Source: Oscheius tipulae
Lineage: Eukaryota > Nematoda > Chromadorea > Rhabditida > Rhabditidae
Reading direction: 5' to 3'
Length of the DNA stretch: 64,000 bases
Assembly (NCBI GenBank): GCA_037178975.1
Contig: JASJZH010000006.1
Span: forward strand, 11,209,178-11,273,177
The notes under the pieces are model-generated. The model had not been told where the DNA came from, searched no databases, and saw only the letters and a program-made list of their open reading frames with translations. Below, piece after piece: positions 63,536 through 64,000 of the stretch; the first letter of the stretch is position 1; each line of letters starts with the position of its first letter. A program made the translations under genes and the position numbers.

Positions 63536-63638
63536 CCCAAAGACCACTCTCGAAGTTATTTCGTTAAACTCGTTTACAACGATCATGGTCTGAGGGTACC
63601 GTAAACACGATACAATGAGCCCGAAAGCTAATTTGAAA
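63536..63638 (+). repeat. Dispersed repeat R1, copy 3
   Basis: cccaaagaccactctcgaag to gctaatttga; closest to copy 2. Confidence 0.7.
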
Positions 63639-63660
63639 ACTATTTTGAAAGTAGACTTAC

Positions 63661-63753
63661 CCAGCAGGCCATAGCGTTCCTAGACAGCGATCGGAAAAGC
63701 TCCTTGTTGGGGCAGTTGGCTACTTCCACACGAGGCTTCTTGCGAGCGTCCAT
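63661..63753 (-). CDS. First coding exon of an unidentified gene
   Basis: ATG 63753 starts MDARKKPRVEVANCPNKELF and the exon ends AMACW at a consensus GTAAGT donor (63660-63655). 31 codons, phase 0. The next exon, expected below 63650, was not recognised; the adjacent intron holds repeat R1. Confidence 0.45.
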
Positions 63754-64000
63754 GCTTATGACGGGACGGAGTCGATTGCCAGAATCTTTTCAAAATTTTA
63801 TACTTTGGAAAACAAACATTGTTTTGTTTGCAATTCGAAATTTTTAAAAGTTTCTAGAAGAAAGTTGTTGCAAAAGTCTGTAATTACAGTTTGGAAAAGT
63901 ACCTTGCAATTAAGCCCTACAACTTTTTCTGCATTTAGATTTAACCAGTCGGCGGTTTTATTGAGCAAGCCCATGAAATTGCCTCAGAAACTATGTCAGT
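63754..64000. other. Upstream flank
   Basis: AT-rich; nothing recognised up to the window edge. Confidence 0.4.

Noticed and set aside
1-64000. Spliced-leader RNA and rRNA genes
   Set aside because: Looked for SL1-like GGTTTAATTACCCAAG and rRNA core phrases; none seen. Near 14953 only a short ggtttaatta occurs.

Overview
The window is nuclear DNA from a nematode. The evidence is introns of mostly 35-45 nt ending in TTTCAG-like acceptors, a U2 snRNA gene of nematode type, nematode gene families (EB/lustrin-like secreted protein, cysteine-rich CPG4-like secreted protein, TWK potassium channel), and mobile elements common in nematodes (BEL/Pao with an env-like region, RTE-like LINEs, Helitrons, Tc1/mariner DD37D, Merlin). 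The species cannot be named from the sequence alone.

Left flank (1-14.2 kb) is gene-dense and compact: an RBR/IBR zinc-finger E3-like gene (+, left end missing), a secreted cysteine-rich gene (-), a TMEM53/DUF829 gene (+) that converges almost end to end with a multi-domain lustrin/EB secreted protein (-), a secreted 8-exon protein (+), and a two-pore-domain K+ channel (-) whose 1.5 kb intron holds a LINE tail and a MITE.

The middle (15-48 kb) is mostly mobile DNA. A BEL/Pao element (17.1-24.8 kb, minus, LTRs and 5-bp TSD intact) lacks the integrase core and carries a LINE fragment that itself holds a TIR element. Two oppositely oriented Helitron copies follow (about 24.85-30.0 kb minus; about 40.7-47.1 kb plus). 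Each lacks a part that the other keeps, and the right one is split by two DD37D mariners at TA sites. Between them lie a Merlin transposon with 55-bp perfect TIRs and an 8-bp TSD, related non-autonomous copies, a long-TIR element whose arms carry a tRNA-like Pol III segment, a Tc1-like MITE, and scattered exon-like remnants.

The right part (48-64 kb) holds a recognisable DEK gene (+), a small two-exon gene (+), an acidic nuclear-type gene (-), a truncated PIMT (isoaspartyl methyltransferase) start (-), a decayed LINE, and a complete U2 snRNA gene (-). About 646 bp, covering the 5' end of U2, its upstream region and a P-glycoprotein relic, also occurs in inverted orientation 13.7 kb away (47.36-48.01 kb), with no difference seen by eye in the parts compared. 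A near-perfect hairpin element and the first exon of a further gene end the window.

No new defence or metabolic system was found. The most unusual items are the inverted U2/P-gp duplication, the BEL/LINE/TIR chimera, the complementary Helitron halves with short TTAGGC telomere-like runs, and a mariner whose only defects are two Trp-to-TGA codons.
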